DNA of 64,000 nt from Bacteroidales bacterium. GTDB taxonomy: Bacteria > Bacteroidota > Bacteroidia > Bacteroidales > Tenuifilaceae. Each line of letters starts with the position of its first letter. Positions within the stretch are counted from its first letter, which is position 1. The position numbers were made by a program, and so were the translations under genes. The notes under the pieces were generated by a model, which was given only the letters and a program-made list of their open reading frames with translations, was not told the DNA's origin and did not search any database. The DNA lies in assembly GCA_020636835.1 (NCBI GenBank), contig JACJXC010000004.1:124001-188000 (forward strand). Reading direction: 5' to 3'. Positions 18,578-27,392 of the stretch are shown one piece after another.

Positions 18578-19570
18578 CTAATCGCTATTAATGCTGTTCC
18601 AGAGTAAGTCTTTCAACTCATCTATCCCCTGCCCTACAACGGATGATATAAACACTGTAGGGATTTTAGGCAGATGTTTTTTTATTGATTTTTTGATTTC
18701 ATCATCAATCAGATCGCACTTTGTAACGGCCAATACGCGCTTCTTATCCAACAATTCTGGATTGTACATCTTAAGCTCATTTACCAGGATTTGGTACTGC
18801 TTCTTCACATCGTCGCTATCGGCAGGAACCATAAATAGTAGCATCGAGTTACGTTCGATATGGCGTAAAAATCGCAAGCCTAAACCTTTCCCTTCGTGAG
18901 CCCCCTCAATAATTCCGGGTATATCGGCCATTACGAAAGAGCGATTATCGCGGTAGCCAACAATTCCAATGTTTGGAACAAGCGTTGTGAAAGGGTAATC
19001 GGCAATTTTGGGCTTTGCAGCGCTTACAACCGACAGCAACGTTGATTTTCCAGCATTGGGGAACCCAACCAGTCCAACATCGGCAAGAATTTTCAACTCC
19101 AGAATAACGTTGGCCTCTACGGCAGGCTCGCCGGGCTGTGCAAACCTCGGGGTTTGCAGTGTGGCTGTTTTAAAGTTCCAGTTCCCCAGACCTCCACGAC
19201 CGCCCTTAAGAAGCATCTCAACCTGTCCGTTTTCAGTTATCTCGGTAATTACTTCGCCAGTTTCGGCATTTTTAGCAACGGTTCCAATTGGCACCTCAAT
19301 AGTTACATCGGCACCATCGGCACCGGAGCAGCGGGCTCCACTACCGTAAACCCCATCGCCTGCGTATATGTGGCGTTTATACTTTAGGTGAAGCAATGTC
19401 CAAAGTTGGCTACTCCCTTTAAGGTAGATATGGCCACCTCTACCGCCATCACCACCATCGGGACCACCCTTGGGAACAAACTTCTCGCGGCGCATGTGCA
19501 CGCTTCCTCCACCACCTTTCCCCGAACGGCAGAATATTTTTACGTAATCAACAAAATTCGAATTGGACAT
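18578..19570 (-). CDS. obgE: GTPase ObgE/CgtA
   Basis: 330 aa. The glycine-rich OBG fold (residues 5-160, with KGGPDGGDGGRGGH) precedes the GTPase domain: G1 GFPNAGKST (169-177), G3 DIPGIIEGAH, G4 TKCD. There is no C-terminal OCT domain, as is common in this phylum. It assists late 50S ribosome assembly and stress responses. A TACTTTTG -7 box with a TTGG -33 box is seen about 34 bases upstream of the start. Confidence 0.97.
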   Translation of the reverse strand: MSNSNFVDYVKIFCRSGKGGGGSVHMRREKFVPKGGPDGGDGGRGGHIYLKGSSQLWTLLHLKYKRHIYAGDGVYGSGARCSGADGADVTIEVPIGTVAKNAETGEVITEITENGQVEMLLKGGRGGLGNWNFKTATLQTPRFAQPGEPAVEANVILELKILADVGLVGFPNAGKSTLLSVVSAAKPKIADYPFTTLVPNIGIVGYRDNRSFVMADIPGIIEGAHEGKGLGLRFLRHIERNSMLLFMVPADSDDVKKQYQILVNELKMYNPELLDKKRVLAVTKCDLIDDEIKKSIKKHLPKIPTVFISSVVGQGIDELKDLLWNSINSD

Positions 19571-19603
19571 TATAGTTCAGATTTCAGATATAACATTTGA
19601 CTG

Positions 19604-19634
19604 CAAAAGTAATGATAATTAGCCATTAAGCCAA
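19604..19634 (-). promoter_or_regulatory. Candidate Bacteroidota promoter for obgE
   Basis: On the minus strand TACTTTTG (19604-19611) matches the TAnnTTTG -7 consensus, and TTGG (19631-19634) lies about 20 bases upstream as a -33 box. The distance to the obgE start is 34 bases. The consensus is established for the phylum; use here is inferred. Confidence 0.6.
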
Positions 19635-19675
19635 TTATTCATTCCAAAGCTCTTGTAAATGAAGTTAAATTGAGG

Positions 19676-20251
19676 TTATTGAACGTTTCTGATGGCCATG
19701 GAAATCCTTTCGAAAATCTCATTAACGCTACCCATCCCGTCAATTCCCTTGAATTTCCCTTGATTCTTATAGTAACCCAATACCGGGCGGGTTGTATTAT
19801 CGTAAATATCGAGCCTTTTTCGAATAATGCTCTCCTCCTTATCATCGGGCCTATCGGTTTCTTTACCTCTGTTTAGCAGACGAGCAACAAGTTCATCATC
19901 GGTAACCTCAAGCGAAATCATCATTGTAACAGAATACCCTATTAAACCGAGCATTTCATCGAGTTTTTCTGCTTGCAATGTGTTACGAGGGAATCCATCG
20001 AACACGCAGCCATTAGCAGCCTCGCATGTAGCCAATTCCTGCTCAATAAGGCCAATTGCAATTTCGTCGGAAACAAAATTCCCCTTATCAATCAATCGCT
20101 GCGCCTCTATGCCTATTGGAGTTTTCTCCTGAATTGCAGCCCGAAGCATCTCGCCTGTTGATATATGTTTTAGTCCAAAGGCCTTTGCAATCCTTGCCGA
20201 TTGAGTGCCCTTTCCTGCTCCCGGAGCTCCAAAAATTATGATGTTAAGCAT
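19676..20251 (-). CDS. adk: Adenylate kinase
   Basis: 191 aa short-type adenylate kinase. The P-loop FGAPGAGKGTQS is at residues 7-18, the AMP-site block STGEMLR at about 31-37, the FDGFPRN motif near 84-90, and a short lid in place of the long zinc lid. It interconverts ATP, ADP and AMP. It sits between hpt and obgE, a common order in Bacteroidales, with a REP-like hairpin in the hpt-adk gap. Confidence 0.97.
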   Translation of the reverse strand: MLNIIIFGAPGAGKGTQSARIAKAFGLKHISTGEMLRAAIQEKTPIGIEAQRLIDKGNFVSDEIAIGLIEQELATCEAANGCVFDGFPRNTLQAEKLDEMLGLIGYSVTMMISLEVTDDELVARLLNRGKETDRPDDKEESIIRKRLDIYDNTTRPVLGYYKNQGKFKGIDGMGSVNEIFERISMAIRNVQ

Positions 20252-20322
20252 GACCGATGTTCGCTTTTAGCAAAAGTTCTCCAAAAATAGTTTATGCAAC
20301 TGCTTACAATAATTTCACAAAA

Positions 20323-20345
20323 AATGCTGAAACAAGTTCAGCATT
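20323..20345. repeat. REP-like perfect hairpin between hpt and adk
   Basis: AATGCTGAA and TTCAGCATT form a perfect 9-base stem around ACAAG. The same hairpin core recurs twice at 21725-21787. It lies in the 118-base hpt-adk gap and may act as an attenuator or mRNA-stabilising element. Confidence 0.75.
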
Positions 20346-20369
20346 AATGCATTTCATCACACGAATTTC

Positions 20370-20921
20370 TTAAATTACGGTATAAATATCCGGCAGGTTG
20401 CGGCCAATGCCGTCGTAATCCAATCCATAACCCACAATAAAATCGTTAGGGATAGATCGACCTATATAATCAATTTTCATTGAACCCTTGTACGAGTCGG
20501 GCTTGTAAAGCAGTGTAGCCACTTTAATGGCCTTCGGGTTGAGTTTCCCAATTGCCTCAAACAGCCGATCGAGGGTAATTCCGGTATCCACAATATCTTC
20601 AACAATAATAACAGTGCGCCCGGTAACATCCTCATTCAACCCGATAAGCTCGTTCACCACACCGGTAGATTCGGTTCCTTGGTACGAAGCAATCTTAACG
20701 AATGAGATTTCGCAGGGGAAGTTAATGCGCTTTAGCAAATCGGCCGAAAACATAAACGATCCATTAAGAATACTCAGGAATAGAGGTATCTCCTTGGTAT
20801 TCCTAAAATCCCAGTTGATTTTTGATGCAACCAGGTCGATATCCTGCTGAATTTCCGATTCGGGATAGCTCAATCGGAACTCTCGATCTTTAAGTTTTAC
20901 TTGCTTCAAATTATCGGTCAT
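20370..20921 (-). CDS. hpt: Hypoxanthine phosphoribosyltransferase
   Basis: 183 aa from the ATG at 20921; ten extra upstream residues are possible from 20951, but they overlap the -7 promoter box. The PRPP-binding motif VIIVEDIVDTGITL and the purine-site end motif DFIVGYGLDYDGIGRNLPDI are typical of bacterial HPRT. It salvages hypoxanthine and guanine. TAACTTTG on the minus strand 30 bases upstream matches a -7 box. Confidence 0.94.
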   Translation of the reverse strand: MTDNLKQVKLKDREFRLSYPESEIQQDIDLVASKINWDFRNTKEIPLFLSILNGSFMFSADLLKRINFPCEISFVKIASYQGTESTGVVNELIGLNEDVTGRTVIIVEDIVDTGITLDRLFEAIGKLNPKAIKVATLLYKPDSYKGSMKIDYIGRSIPNDFIVGYGLDYDGIGRNLPDIYTVI

Positions 20922-20950
20922 TATCTTATTTTTTATTGAAAAACAAGCCA

Positions 20951-20958
20951 CAAAGTTA
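20951..20958 (-). promoter_or_regulatory. Candidate -7 box for hpt
   Basis: On the minus strand the sequence reads TAACTTTG, matching TAnnTTTG, 30 bases before the hpt ATG at 20921. No clear -33 box is visible. Confidence 0.45.
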
Positions 20959-21138
20959 CATCAGATTTTTGGAATTTCTGCACCGTTTTATTGCAAAAAT
21001 AAACACGGAATGAGAATGACTTTCTTTTTTACCAATATCAATAAACATGGAATAATACTCCATAGGTTAAATTAGCCGTAAGGCAAATCAACCATACCAA
21101 TATTCTACATATAGATTATTTTTCTATCCGATTGAAAA

Positions 21139-21172
21139 TTTGCTAATTAATGCCATTTTCGATATATTTTTG
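21139..21172 (+). promoter_or_regulatory. Candidate Bacteroidota promoter for purE
   Basis: TTTG at 21139-21142 and TATTTTTG at 21165-21172 are spaced 22 bases apart, matching the -33/-7 pattern of the phylum. The purE ATG is 26 bases downstream. Confidence 0.6.
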
Positions 21173-21197
21173 TACCTTACATACTAAATAAAATTTT

Positions 21198-21710
21198 ATG
21201 ACACCAAAAGTTAGCATTATTATGGGCAGCGTTTCGGATTTGCCAATTATGGAAGAGGCTGCCAAATTCCTTGATGAGTTGAACATTCCGTTCGAGATTA
21301 ATGCGCTATCGGCGCATCGCACTCCCGACCTAGTGCTCGATTTTGCCCGCAATGCTCACACTCGAGGCGTAAAAGTTATTATTGCAGGTGCGGGTGGAGC
21401 CGCACATTTACCCGGGGTTATCGCCGCGCTTACTCCACTACCGGTGATTGGCGTTCCAATTAAATCGTCGAACTCCATCGACGGCTGGGATTCCATCCTG
21501 TCGATCCTTCAAATGCCCGCCGGCATACCGGTTGCCACTGTTGCATTGGACGGAGCTCGTAATGCCGGTATTTTGGCTGCTCAGATAATTGGAACAGGCG
21601 AGCCAGAGGTTCAAAAAGCAATGGTTGAGTTCAAAAAAAATCTCGGCGATAAAGTGGTGAAGGCAAACAAGGAGCTCGCAAACGTTAAATTCAAAAATAA
21701 AACAAACTAG
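21198..21710 (+). CDS. purE: N5-carboxyaminoimidazole ribonucleotide mutase PurE
   Basis: 170 aa class I PurE. The signature MGSVSDLPIMEEAAKFL (about 9-25), SAHRTPD (about 42-48) and AGAGGAAHLPGV (about 68-79) are all present. It rearranges N5-CAIR to CAIR in purine synthesis; the partner purK is not in the window. It is followed by a paired REP-like hairpin that may also end the transcript. Confidence 0.97.
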   Translation: MTPKVSIIMGSVSDLPIMEEAAKFLDELNIPFEINALSAHRTPDLVLDFARNAHTRGVKVIIAGAGGAAHLPGVIAALTPLPVIGVPIKSSNSIDGWDSILSILQMPAGIPVATVALDGARNAGILAAQIIGTGEPEVQKAMVEFKKNLGDKVVKANKELANVKFKNKTN

Positions 21711-21724
21711 TGTTATAGAGTGTG

Positions 21725-21787
21725 TCATGCTGAACTTGTTTCAGCATCCCATTATTAAATGAGACCCTGAAACAAGTTCAGGGTGAC
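21725..21787. repeat. Paired REP-like hairpins (BIME-like)
   Basis: Two hairpins in opposite orientation: ATGCTGAA/TTCAGCAT at 21727-21747 and ACCCTGAA/TTCAGGGT at 21764-21784, each with a 5-base loop. The unit is bounded by GTCA at the left and TGAC at the right. The core matches the hairpin at 20323. It lies between purE and the next gene. Confidence 0.8.
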
Positions 21788-21830
21788 AAAAACAACACTT
21801 TGCCTTTCGCACTTTAAACATTCAAAACGA

Positions 21831-22673
21831 ATGGATAAGCGAATAGCATTAATCGTTGCAATACTAATATTGCACGTTGAACTGGAAGCATCGGTACCCG
21901 ACAGACCAGTTGCTGGCTCGGGTGCCGCGTTAGGCTTTGCTGGAATGCCGATCAATTCACCATGGTCTGTATTCCAAAACCAAGCGGTGCTTGCCTGGCA
22001 GGATAACTACTGGGTTGGCGTCCATCACGAAAACCGCTATCTTGTAAAAGAACTTGGGCTTAGCGCCATTGCTGGCATTATACCAACATCAACGGGAAAT
22101 TTCGGGGTTAACCTGTCGCACTTTGGCTACAGCCAATTTAACGTTACCCGAGCCTGCATAGCCTATGGAATGAAATTCTCCGACAAATTCTCGGCGGGAG
22201 TTGGCTTAAATCTTCATCACCTTCAAATTGCGGGCGATTACGAAAACAAAAATGCATACACCGTTGAGGGTGGTTTAATGTATATGCCCATATCAAAGCT
22301 AACTATTGGCGCTTACGTTTTTAACCCAACCCGCTCGTCGCTCGACGAGCAACAAAGCATGCCGCCGATACTGGGCTTAGGCGTATCGTATTTTGCAAGC
22401 GAAAAGGTAATGCTCGCCCTACAAATTGACGATAATACCGAAACAAAACCAGCCATTAGAGGTGGAGTTGAATATAGTCCAATCAAGAGTATTGCGGTTA
22501 GGCTGGGCTACTCATCGGAAAATCCGCAAGGACTCACTGTAGGGTTTGGCTGGAGCATTAAGCAGGTACAGGTCGATTTATCGTTTGGCTACCACAGCGT
22601 ACTGGGCTACACGCCACAACTCTCAGTTTCGTACTGTTTTGCCAAACAAAAGGTAATTAGCCATGAGCCTTAA
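21831..22673 (+). CDS. Outer-membrane beta-barrel protein of unknown function (PorV/PorQ-like)
   Basis: 280 aa from the ATG at 21831; an earlier in-frame start would run into the REP-like element. A signal peptide (about residues 1-18, ending near LEASV) is followed by alternating beta strands and a GSGAALGFAGMPINSPWSVFQNQA start typical of the transmembrane-barrel families that include PorV and PorQ. It ends with repeated amphipathic strands. The last 11 bases overlap the next gene, so the two are probably co-expressed and may form a pair in the outer membrane. The specific role is unknown. Confidence 0.7.
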   Translation: MDKRIALIVAILILHVELEASVPDRPVAGSGAALGFAGMPINSPWSVFQNQAVLAWQDNYWVGVHHENRYLVKELGLSAIAGIIPTSTGNFGVNLSHFGYSQFNVTRACIAYGMKFSDKFSAGVGLNLHHLQIAGDYENKNAYTVEGGLMYMPISKLTIGAYVFNPTRSSLDEQQSMPPILGLGVSYFASEKVMLALQIDDNTETKPAIRGGVEYSPIKSIAVRLGYSSENPQGLTVGFGWSIKQVQVDLSFGYHSVLGYTPQLSVSYCFAKQKVISHEP

Positions 22674-24723
22674 ATCGGCCATCATATCAATTTTTATTAC
22701 TTTTTTGGTTTTCGCAAAGCCAACTCTGCTAATTGGACAAGAAACCCAAACCGATGCACAACAGATTATTGCCGAAATAGTGGAGGATTTAACTGCAAAA
22801 GCAGACGACGAGCAGGATTACACTCAGCTGACTGAGGATTTAATCATCCTTGCCGAGAATCCTATCAACATAAACGTTGCTACAATTGACGATTTGAAGA
22901 AGTTTATATTCCTCAGCGACTTTCAAATTAACAGTTTGATTGATTTTCGCGATTCCACAGGGACAATCCTCAGCATTTACGAACTCCAAACCATTCCGGG
23001 CTTTGACATTATCGACATTCAACGCCTTTCGCCTTTTATAAAAGTTGAGCAGGTGGACAAGCCTCAACTCTCAAAAGTTTTATATGGCAGAAACGACTTT
23101 ACGCTCAGGTATAGAGCCTCGGTTGAAACACCGGCAGGCTACACCAAGAGCTATACAGGTTCAGGTTATTTAGGAGACAAGAACTCCTACTACGCCCGCT
23201 ACTCATACCGCGGGGGGAAACATCTGCAGGCTGGGTTTATTGCAGAAAAAGACCCAGGCGAACCACTCTTCGACGGCACTTTCGGAACTGGAGTCGACTA
23301 CCTGTCGGGTTACATAAGTTTATCGAAGATTGGAGTAGTTAAGAAAGCCATTATTGGCGATTATCACGCCGAGTTTGGGCAGGGTCTTACTTTTTGGAAC
23401 AGCTTATCGTTTGGCAAATCGAGCAACGCAGTTTACATCCGCAAACGGGCCGATGGATTAGCTAGGCACTCATCGGCCTACGAGAGCCAATTCCTGAGGG
23501 GTGCAGGGGTAACCCTGTCGGTACTTAAAACTGACGTTACTATTTTTGCATCGTATAAAAATATCGATGCCAACATTTCCGACACCCTTGAAAATGGCGA
23601 TTTAGCCTACACATCGCTACCCGAAACAGGCTATCACAGAACTCAATCGGAAATTGCTAATCGAAATACGCTAACAGAGTTTACCACGGGTGCAAACATT
23701 AGCTATAGCAGCAATATCGTAAGAACAGGCTTAACCTTTACTCACTCAAAGATTAATGGAGATTTCGACGGGACTCAAGCTGTATATGAAATAAATCCCA
23801 AGCCCTCCGAGAAAACAGCCATAGGAGCATCCGTTGATGTAAACATTAAGCAATACCAACTTTTTGGAGAGTTAGCCTCCGATTTGCCTAGCGGCAGATT
23901 AGCCGCACTGGCTGGTGGAATGTTTCGGTTAAGCAATACAGTTCAGCTATCGGTACTGGGTCGCTCATACTCCCGTACATTCAACCCACAATACACAGCA
24001 GCATTCGCCGAGGGTAGCGGAACCGCCAACGAAAATGGCATTTACGCAGGTATTAGCATTCTGCCAACCAAAGGATGGAAACTCTCTGGCTATATCGATT
24101 TATTTGAATTCCCTTGGCTTAAATTTGGAGCAAACGCCCCCTCTACAGGGCAAGAGTTTATGGCATTATCGGAACATTCATTTACACAGGACTTTTCTGC
24201 AAAAATACGGTACAGAGTAAAAAGCATCGAAAAGAATCAATCGAATTCAACGCTGCCTATTGTTCCACAGATAAAACAAACATCGCAAAACATTAGGCTA
24301 CAGCTTAACTACTCTGCAAGCAGCAACATCACCCTAAAAACAATTCTGGAAACCTCAATGTTCGACACCGATAGCATTAGCCTTGAACAGGGACATTTAC
24401 TTGCACAGGATTTATCGCTTAAACTGGCTCGAATTCCGGTAAAAATAAATCTACGCTTCGCAATATTCGACACACCATCCTGGAATACGAGAATTTACTC
24501 ATACGAGAGCGATATGCTATACTCGTTCTCCGTTCCAGCCTACTACTCAAAAGGAACACGATTCTTTGCCTTAGTAAAGTATAGTCCCAAGCCCTGGTTT
24601 GATATGTGGCTCCGTTACTCGCAAACATACTATAACGAAATGGACGAGTTAGGACAAGGGGCCGACCTTGTTAACTCAAACACCCGAAGTGAGATTAAGG
24701 CTATGATCAGAGTGAAGTTTTAA
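22663..24723 (+). CDS. ComEA-type helix-hairpin-helix plus beta-barrel outer-membrane protein
   Basis: 686 aa. A signal peptide (about 1-25) precedes an HhH domain with the ComEA-like phrase NPININVATIDDLKKF and a second hairpin ELQTIPGFDIIDIQRL (about residues 62-130). The remaining 550 residues are repeated amphipathic strands and end in a Phe (MIRVKF), as outer-membrane barrels do. HhH domains usually contact DNA, so a surface DNA-binding role is possible but unproven. It overlaps the preceding barrel gene by 11 bases. Confidence 0.75.
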   Translation: MSLKSAIISIFITFLVFAKPTLLIGQETQTDAQQIIAEIVEDLTAKADDEQDYTQLTEDLIILAENPININVATIDDLKKFIFLSDFQINSLIDFRDSTGTILSIYELQTIPGFDIIDIQRLSPFIKVEQVDKPQLSKVLYGRNDFTLRYRASVETPAGYTKSYTGSGYLGDKNSYYARYSYRGGKHLQAGFIAEKDPGEPLFDGTFGTGVDYLSGYISLSKIGVVKKAIIGDYHAEFGQGLTFWNSLSFGKSSNAVYIRKRADGLARHSSAYESQFLRGAGVTLSVLKTDVTIFASYKNIDANISDTLENGDLAYTSLPETGYHRTQSEIANRNTLTEFTTGANISYSSNIVRTGLTFTHSKINGDFDGTQAVYEINPKPSEKTAIGASVDVNIKQYQLFGELASDLPSGRLAALAGGMFRLSNTVQLSVLGRSYSRTFNPQYTAAFAEGSGTANENGIYAGISILPTKGWKLSGYIDLFEFPWLKFGANAPSTGQEFMALSEHSFTQDFSAKIRYRVKSIEKNQSNSTLPIVPQIKQTSQNIRLQLNYSASSNITLKTILETSMFDTDSISLEQGHLLAQDLSLKLARIPVKINLRFAIFDTPSWNTRIYSYESDMLYSFSVPAYYSKGTRFFALVKYSPKPWFDMWLRYSQTYYNEMDELGQGADLVNSNTRSEIKAMIRVKF

Positions 24724-24999
24724 TCATATCGGAACAAACCACGCATTATCTGCTGAGAGAATGGAACCCAGAGTAATTAACTAAAAAATTATCGAAGCAA
24801 TAAAAATCGCTACGGTTTAGAAAATGGCTTATCCCCTACCCTACCTAGGCAAAAGAGCGAAGTTTGCGACAAAAATTGCCCCCATAATATTTTTGAGAGA
24901 AAAAGGGTTAACAGGTGAGTTATTCTTAAAAAAAAACGAACATAGCCACTCGTACTATCGTATAAATAGTTGAACGCTAACAGATGGTTCACGGTTGTT

Positions 25000-25029
25000 T
25001 TAAAATGGCATTAACGTAATCCATTTTAA
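25000..25029. repeat. Stem-loop upstream of the 25.05-kb terminator
   Basis: TTAAAATGG and CCATTTTAA form a perfect 9-base stem around a 12-base loop. It stands five bases before the terminator hairpin. Confidence 0.6.
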
Positions 25030-25034
25030 CAGAA

Positions 25035-25060
25035 AAGGGCGCCAATAACGCCCTTATTCT
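25035..25060 (+). terminator. Rho-independent terminator
   Basis: AAGGGCG and CGCCCTT form a 7-base stem around CCAATAA, followed by ATTCTTTTA. It ends either a long 3' UTR of the outer-membrane gene pair or a separate small RNA. Confidence 0.75.
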
Positions 25061-25169
25061 TTTATATCAACCCGGCGATACAGCACTCAACTACAAACCC
25101 TAAGCTCATTCGGGTAAAGCAAATACTAAAAAACACGGTTCACATTTAAAGCAATTTCAGTTTTATAGA

Positions 25170-25177
25170 TAATTTTG
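25170..25177 (+). promoter_or_regulatory. Candidate -7 box for the glutaminase gene
   Basis: TAATTTTG matches TAnnTTTG and lies 53 bases before the ATG at 25230. No clear -33 box is visible. Confidence 0.4.
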
Positions 25178-25229
25178 ATGCGCATTTTATCAAACTCCAG
25201 ACAACTAATTCAACGGTAATAATCTTAAA

Positions 25230-26276
25230 ATGAAGGAAGATTTACTAAAACAAATTCTCGATAGCCGCAAACAGTCCATATCAACTCCAACGCTAGATGA
25301 GATGGGCGTTAATTCGGAAATGTTGCAGAAAGTTTACGAATGGGCAAACAGCATGGCATCGTATGGCGAATTGGCCTCATACATTCCAGAACTCACAAAG
25401 GTTGATGCAAGCAAAACCGCAATAGTAATTGGCGATTTGAACCAAAGAATCATCGCTGTTGGGAATGGGGTTGATGTAAAAGTCAGTATTCAATCGGTGA
25501 TTAAGCCTTTCCTATATATTTACGCCCTCGAGAAAGGCCTTTCGGCAAATCAAATATCGTACATCGAGGCTACAGCGCTTAAGTTCAATACCGATGCCGT
25601 GATGCAGCCCGATCAGCTAAAGAACCTCCCCGGGCATCCGCTGAACAATGCCGGAGCAATATCATCGGCCGGATCAATCGACTGCTTCGATGATTTTCTC
25701 GGGTTCATGCGCCTGTTAACAGGCAATGAGAACCTTGAGGTTTTGCTCAATATTTTTGAATCGGAAATGCAAACCAATGGCAACAACAGAGCCATTGCCC
25801 AAAGACTATACGAAACTGGTCGGTTTCAAAGCCAACAAAAAAGCAACATCGCGCTCGAATACTACACAAAGGCATGTGCTATTGGAGTAACAGCATACGA
25901 CATCACAACGGCATGCCTTGTTTTGGCAAACGGGGGACGCATGAATGGCCGACAAGTAATTAAGGAAGACAACATAGTTCGCGCAATTAATGCAATGAAC
26001 ACCTATGGCCTGTACGAACATACTGGCGAAATATCGTTGTTGGCGGCTGGTGCTCGTGCGCTATCGTGCAAAAGCGGTGTTGGCGGGCTAATTATCAATG
26101 TAGACCCCGGACGCGGAGCGTTCTGCACCTATGGGTCCAAACTCGACTCCGCGGGGAATAGTGTTTTCGGCAAGTACGCCCTTATTCCGCTCAACAATCT
26201 ATTAGCCGCTCCAAACGGAATGCGATTGAGCTCCGAGGAGATCATCCGTTCACTATCGAAGGAACAAACAAATTAA
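25230..26276 (+). CDS. glsA: Glutaminase (GlsA family)
   Basis: 348 aa serine-dependent glutaminase with a beta-lactamase-like fold. The catalytic S89-V-I-K92 motif (IQSVIKPF), the HPLNNAGAI block (about 135-143), the YYTKACAIGVTAYDI block with the catalytic-region Tyr, and KSGVGGLI near 288-295 are all in family order. It hydrolyses glutamine to glutamate and ammonia. It is slightly longer than the usual 305-310 aa because of an N-terminal extension. It stands alone, with its own promoter-like box. Confidence 0.93.
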   Translation: MKEDLLKQILDSRKQSISTPTLDEMGVNSEMLQKVYEWANSMASYGELASYIPELTKVDASKTAIVIGDLNQRIIAVGNGVDVKVSIQSVIKPFLYIYALEKGLSANQISYIEATALKFNTDAVMQPDQLKNLPGHPLNNAGAISSAGSIDCFDDFLGFMRLLTGNENLEVLLNIFESEMQTNGNNRAIAQRLYETGRFQSQQKSNIALEYYTKACAIGVTAYDITTACLVLANGGRMNGRQVIKEDNIVRAINAMNTYGLYEHTGEISLLAAGARALSCKSGVGGLIINVDPGRGAFCTYGSKLDSAGNSVFGKYALIPLNNLLAAPNGMRLSSEEIIRSLSKEQTN

Positions 26277-26370
26277 TACGACCCACTAAAGTTAGGCACA
26301 ACGCCGCACACAGGTAACAAATACACCCCATTCCTTATATACAATAAAACCCAAATCAAATTCTATTGCC

Positions 26371-27054
26371 ATGAGACTAAAAACCGACCCAATCCTAATG
26401 ACATTCATAGAGCTCCGACAAGCCGTGGGGTGGCTTGGCATTTTACTCCCTTTTGTACTAGCCATTTCGTTGTTCATCCTCGCTTCGTGCCCGATTCAAA
26501 ACTCCATAAGTCAGTACTACTATACCCAAGTAGGGAGTTACCTCACAGGAACACTATGCGCAGTAGGATTATTCCTTTTCGAATACAAAGGATACCCAGG
26601 GGAAAGCGATAGCAAACTCTGCAATTTTGCAGCAATATGCGCATTCGGGGTGGCATTTATACCAATGCAACTCAACATCGAAAACGTTCCATGCCCCGAA
26701 TGTATAGTATTCTTCACAAAAGGGAACTACTGGTGGCGGGCATTTCACTTTATCTCCGCAGCGCTACTCTTCCTCACCATGGCCTACATGAGTTACTTTA
26801 AGTTCACACTATCGTACAAAGAAAAAATTAACAGAGGGGAGAAAAAATACTACAGGAACATGGTGTACCGGATTTGCGGAGCTACAATATTCCTATGCAT
26901 AATAGCACTGCTGGGCTACAACATCATCAAACACTTCAAACCCGGATTCACAATAAACACGTTAACCTTTTACTTAGAGGCTGTTATGCTCATCGCCTTT
27001 GGCACAGCGTGGCTGGTAAAGGGCAATGGGGTTAAATACTTGAACGATAAATAA
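26371..27054 (+). CDS. Six-TM membrane protein of unknown function (DUF998-like)
   Basis: 227 aa with about six hydrophobic segments (near 20-38, 56-72, 87-102, 124-142, 168-186, 198-215). The SISQYYYTQVGSYLTGTL stretch after the first helix resembles DUF998-type proteins, but this is recalled similarity, not a search result. Cys pair CPEC near residue 109-112. No neighbour suggests a role. Confidence 0.6.
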   Translation: MRLKTDPILMTFIELRQAVGWLGILLPFVLAISLFILASCPIQNSISQYYYTQVGSYLTGTLCAVGLFLFEYKGYPGESDSKLCNFAAICAFGVAFIPMQLNIENVPCPECIVFFTKGNYWWRAFHFISAALLFLTMAYMSYFKFTLSYKEKINRGEKKYYRNMVYRICGATIFLCIIALLGYNIIKHFKPGFTINTLTFYLEAVMLIAFGTAWLVKGNGVKYLNDK

Positions 27055-27392
27055 AAACGTCACCTCAACTTTCCTATAGAAGCGTAATGAATTTCAATTA
27101 CACTTTTTTATCTTTAAATTTACACTTTCTATTCAACGGTTACCAGAGCCACTGGTAAATAACATATTTTAAACATAGTGAATTTATTTCTTGCATCACA
27201 AGGAAAACGAAGGCTAACTACAAAAATCCGGTCAAAGAAGGTTGATGTTACAAAACTTAACCTTTAACAAAGATTCATAAAAACACTATTAAGGCATTTT
27301 AGAGAATAAATACCCCCATAAAAATATCAAAACACACAAAAATCATTTTAAACAAAAGTAAATTGCAACAATCATAAATAAAAATTGAAAAG
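27055..27392. other. 338-base gene-free AT-rich region
   Basis: No coding frame is seen. A small hairpin (TTACCAG/CTGGTAA, 27140-27158) without a T-run is the only structure. The final 100 bases are very A-rich and probably hold the racemase promoter and leader, although no clear TAnnTTTG box was found. Confidence 0.4.
27140..27158. repeat. Small hairpin
   Basis: TTACCAG and CTGGTAA form a 7-base perfect stem around AGCCA, about 85 bases after the upstream membrane-protein gene. No T-run follows. Confidence 0.45.

Larger units (their letters stand above)
24724..25229. other. 506-base gene-free region with two hairpins; possible small RNA
   Basis: No convincing coding frame on either strand; the only 60-codon frame is antisense and without family features. 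Two stem-loops stand side by side at 25000-25029 and 25035-25055, the second with a T-rich tail, about 280 bases after the upstream gene. This is far for a simple 3' end and leaves room for an independent short transcript. The -7 box at 25170 belongs to the glutaminase gene. Confidence 0.4.

Noticed and set aside
24750..24800. CTGCTGAGAGAATGG resembling part of a THI-box
   Set aside because: The second conserved half and the surrounding stems of a TPP riboswitch are not present and the next gene is not thiamine related.
24810..24992. 60-codon minus-strand frame in the gap before glsA
   Set aside because: No homology seen, no ribosome binding site or promoter-like box, and contains no structured motif.
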